This document shows positions 5,305 to 6,862 of a stretch of 6,862 bases of DNA, one piece after another. The DNA is from Myxococcales bacterium. Its GTDB lineage: Bacteria; Myxococcota; Bradymonadia; REDH01. A program made the translations under genes and the position numbers. Every line of letters begins with the position of its first letter. Position 1 is the first letter of the stretch. Under the pieces are notes generated by a model. The model made no database searches. It saw only the letters and a list, made by a program, of their open reading frames with translations, and was not told where the DNA came from. The DNA is taken from positions 1 to 6,862 of the forward strand of contig JAGWVZ010000199.1 in assembly GCA_018970625.1 (NCBI GenBank). Reading direction: 5' to 3'.

Positions 5305-5912
5305 CCTACGTGAGTGAGCAGGAGAGCAAAGAGCGCCTGCGCGCAAGCCTGACTCGGCAGCGTCGTGGTTGCATCGGGAGCCAGAGCCAGAAAGCGGGTG
5401 AAGAGATTGCGGAGCGGCTCGCGCCTTTGCTCGCCCCCTTTCGGCTCGTCGCGACCTTCATGCCTTTCGGTGGCGAGCCCGAATTCGCGTTCGCCCTGCA
5501 TCGACATCTTCCGACGCATCAGTTCCTGTATCCGATCTGCGGCCCGTCCGAGCGCGAGCTGACCTTTCACTTCTCGTGCTCTCCGCCGAGCCGTCCGGGC
5601 CGATGGGGACTACGGGAACCCGAACTGCAGGCCCCGGTCGCCGACCCGCACGCCATCGAAGCCTTCCTTTGCCCCGGGCTCGCCTTCGACCGGCAAGGCG
5701 GACGACTGGGGATGGGTGCGGGCTACTATGATCGGTTCCTTTGTCGTATACGTCCTGATGCGCTGCTCATAGGAATCGGCTATAGCTGGCAACTTGTGGA
5801 TCATGTGCCCATGGAAGCACACGACATTCGCGTTCATTACTTTGTTTCTCCGTCGGTGACCCTGCGCACACAAGCCGGGCTCAATACGACGAAACAGCTG
5901 GAGAATCCGTGA
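5301..5912 (+). CDS. 5-formyltetrahydrofolate cyclo-ligase
   Basis: Converts 5-formyltetrahydrofolate and ATP to 5,10-methenyltetrahydrofolate, returning a storage or by-product folate to the active one-carbon pool in the cytoplasm (YgfA/FAU/MTHFS family). It has 203 residues, normal for the family. The N-terminal [14 protein letters not shown] (9-22) matches the K-x-x-LR start of the family, and [10 protein letters not shown] (53-62) the substrate-site block. [20 protein letters not shown] followed by DR (124-145) is the nucleotide-binding signature with the family's GRLGxGxGYYDR core. [11 protein letters not shown] at 160-170 and [11 protein letters not shown] at 174-184 complete the fold. 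GTG 5301 overlaps the zapA stop as GTGA with little Shine-Dalgarno, so translation is probably coupled; GTG 5310 is a possible later start. The last 15 residues extend past the conserved region. Its stop overlaps the rny start in the same way. Confidence 0.94.
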   Translation: MTYVSEQESKERLRASLTRQRRGCIGSQSQKAGEEIAERLAPLLAPFRLVATFMPFGGEPEFAFALHRHLPTHQFLYPICGPSERELTFHFSCSPPSRPGRWGLREPELQAPVADPHAIEAFLCPGLAFDRQGGRLGMGAGYYDRFLCRIRPDALLIGIGYSWQLVDHVPMEAHDIRVHYFVSPSVTLRTQAGLNTTKQLENP

Positions 5913-6862
5913 CATACGTTTTGTACCTCGTCTGCCTCTTGGTGGGCGGCGTCGCAGGCTATCTGGCCGGCGCTGCAAAAGCCGGGCAGCAATCCCGTGA
6001 GCTTCAGGATCGAGCCGAGGCGGAAGCCTCGCGCATCCGTGAGGACGCTGCTCGTGACGCCGAACAGAAGCGTGCCGCCGCGGAGTCCGACGCGCGCACG
6101 CGCGCCGATGCCATTACCCGGAAAGCGGAGCTCGAAGCCGACGAAATTCGGCTCAAGGCCGAACGCGATGCGGACCGTGAGCAGAAGTCACGACGCGCAG
6201 AGATTGAGCGCACCGAGCAACGCCTGACCGCTCGAGAAGAGAAACTCGACGAGCGCGCCAGCGCCCTTGACCGCAAGCAGAACGAGCTCGCTGAAGAAGA
6301 GAAGCGCGTGGCGCGCGACAAGCAGTCATTTGAGGATCGCAACCGCAACCTGAAAGAACGCGAAGCGACCGTCGATACCCGCCTCACCGAAATTGCTGGT
6401 CTCACCCGCGAAGATGCACGAACCCAGGTCATCGCATCCATCGTGGATGAGGCTCGACTGTATGGAGCAAAGGCTGCGCGTCAGGTCGAGGAGCAGGCAC
6501 TTGAGGAGGCTGAAAAGCGGGCCAAGAAGGTGCTCGCCGTCACGATTCAAAGGTATGCGGGAGAGTACGTCACCGAACGCACCGTCTCGGTGGTCAATCT
6601 GCCCAACGACGAGATGAAGGGACGCATCATTGGCCGCGAGGGGCGTAACATTCGCGCCCTTGAGACTGCGACCGGTTGTGACTTCATTATCGACGACACA
6701 CCAGAAGCGATCATCATCAGCGCCTTCGATCCCGTGCGTCGCGAGGTCGCCCGCCTCTCCCTTGAGCGACTCATGGCTGACGGTCGTATTCACCCGGCCA
6801 GAATCGAGGAGCTCGTCGACAAGACGCGAATTGAAGTCGATAAGCTGACCAAAGAGTCTGGC
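5909..6862 (+). CDS. rny: Ribonuclease Y, 3'-partial (catalytic HD domain outside the window)
   Basis: A membrane-anchored endoribonuclease that starts mRNA decay, best studied in Bacillus subtilis. The window holds 318 residues with no stop; full-length proteins have about 510-520, so the HD domain lies beyond the edge. Residues 4-22 are the single N-terminal membrane segment. About 27-205 is a long, highly charged Ala/Glu/Arg/Lys coiled coil, with EREARLTAREE-like heptads (for instance 100-115) and LTREDAR at 165-171. About 224-290 is the KH RNA-binding domain: [20 protein letters not shown] (228-247) with its GREG loop, then IIDDTPEA and [29 protein letters not shown] follows at 291-301, as in the family. 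The start is GTG, with GGAG five bases upstream, overlapping the previous stop as GTGA. One small difference is Cys257 in ATGCDF, where most homologues have Val. Confidence 0.96.
   Translation, partial: MTYVLYLVCLLVGGVAGYLAGAAKAGQQSRELQDRAEAEASRIREDAARDAEQKRAAAESDARTRADAITRKAELEADEIRLKAERDADREQKSRRAEIERTEQRLTAREEKLDERASALDRKQNELAEEEKRVARDKQSFEDRNRNLKEREATVDTRLTEIAGLTREDARTQVIASIVDEARLYGAKAARQVEEQALEEAEKRAKKVLAVTIQRYAGEYVTERTVSVVNLPNDEMKGRIIGREGRNIRALETATGCDFIIDDTPEAIIISAFDPVRREVARLSLERLMADGRIHPARIEELVDKTRIEVDKLTKESG

Noticed and set aside
4767..5570. 267-residue open frame on the minus strand across the tRNA/zapA region
   Set aside because: Its end reads through tRNA-Lys and its bulk is antisense to zapA and the folate cyclo-ligase, both of which have clear family motifs. 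The composition is the Ser/Arg-rich type of a shadow frame.
6004..6793. Minus-strand open frames opposite rny
   Set aside because: They are Ser/Arg-rich mirror images of the repetitive Ala/Glu/Arg coiled-coil codons and the KH domain of RNase Y.

Overview
This window of about 6.9 kb has high GC (roughly 60 %), tight overlaps and frequent GTG starts. It reads as core chromosome of a Gram-negative bacterium, most likely from the Myxococcota or another former delta-proteobacterial lineage. That placement is an inference. It rests on a lipobox lipoprotein, the order zapA / 5-formyltetrahydrofolate cyclo-ligase / RNase Y, and a Thr-containing P-loop in thymidylate kinase that I recall from this group. 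I see no insertion sequence, phage gene, CRISPR array or toxin-antitoxin pair.

Layout. (1) Positions 2-1248, plus strand: the 3' part of a gene for an Mrr-like (restriction-endonuclease-fold) protein whose catalytic motif looks eroded, overlapping by one base with lipB (octanoyltransferase). (2) Positions 1270-2830, minus strand, convergent with lipB: a HEAT-repeat lipoprotein gene followed after 52 bases by tmk (thymidylate kinase). (3) Positions 2939-3232, plus: rpsU (ribosomal protein S21) with a strong Shine-Dalgarno and its own intrinsic terminator. (4) Positions 3363-4469, plus: a TerC/Alx-family membrane protein behind a leader with a hairpin. (5) Positions 4503-4859: two small hairpins, a terminator that works on paper in both directions, and a minus-strand tRNA cluster transcribed Lys(UUU), Glu(UUC), Glu(UUC), the two Glu genes being identical. 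(6) Positions 4943-6862, plus: a promoter-like site and the operon zapA, 5-formyltetrahydrofolate cyclo-ligase, rny, joined by two GTGA start/stop overlaps; rny runs off the window end.

The genes are mostly housekeeping: lipoate attachment, dTTP synthesis, translation, metal/membrane homeostasis, Z-ring assembly, folate salvage and mRNA decay. I found no convincing undescribed system. The points most worth a second look are the Walker A Lys to Thr change in thymidylate kinase, the degenerate Mrr-like gene coupled to lipB, and the structured non-coding DNA before and after terC.
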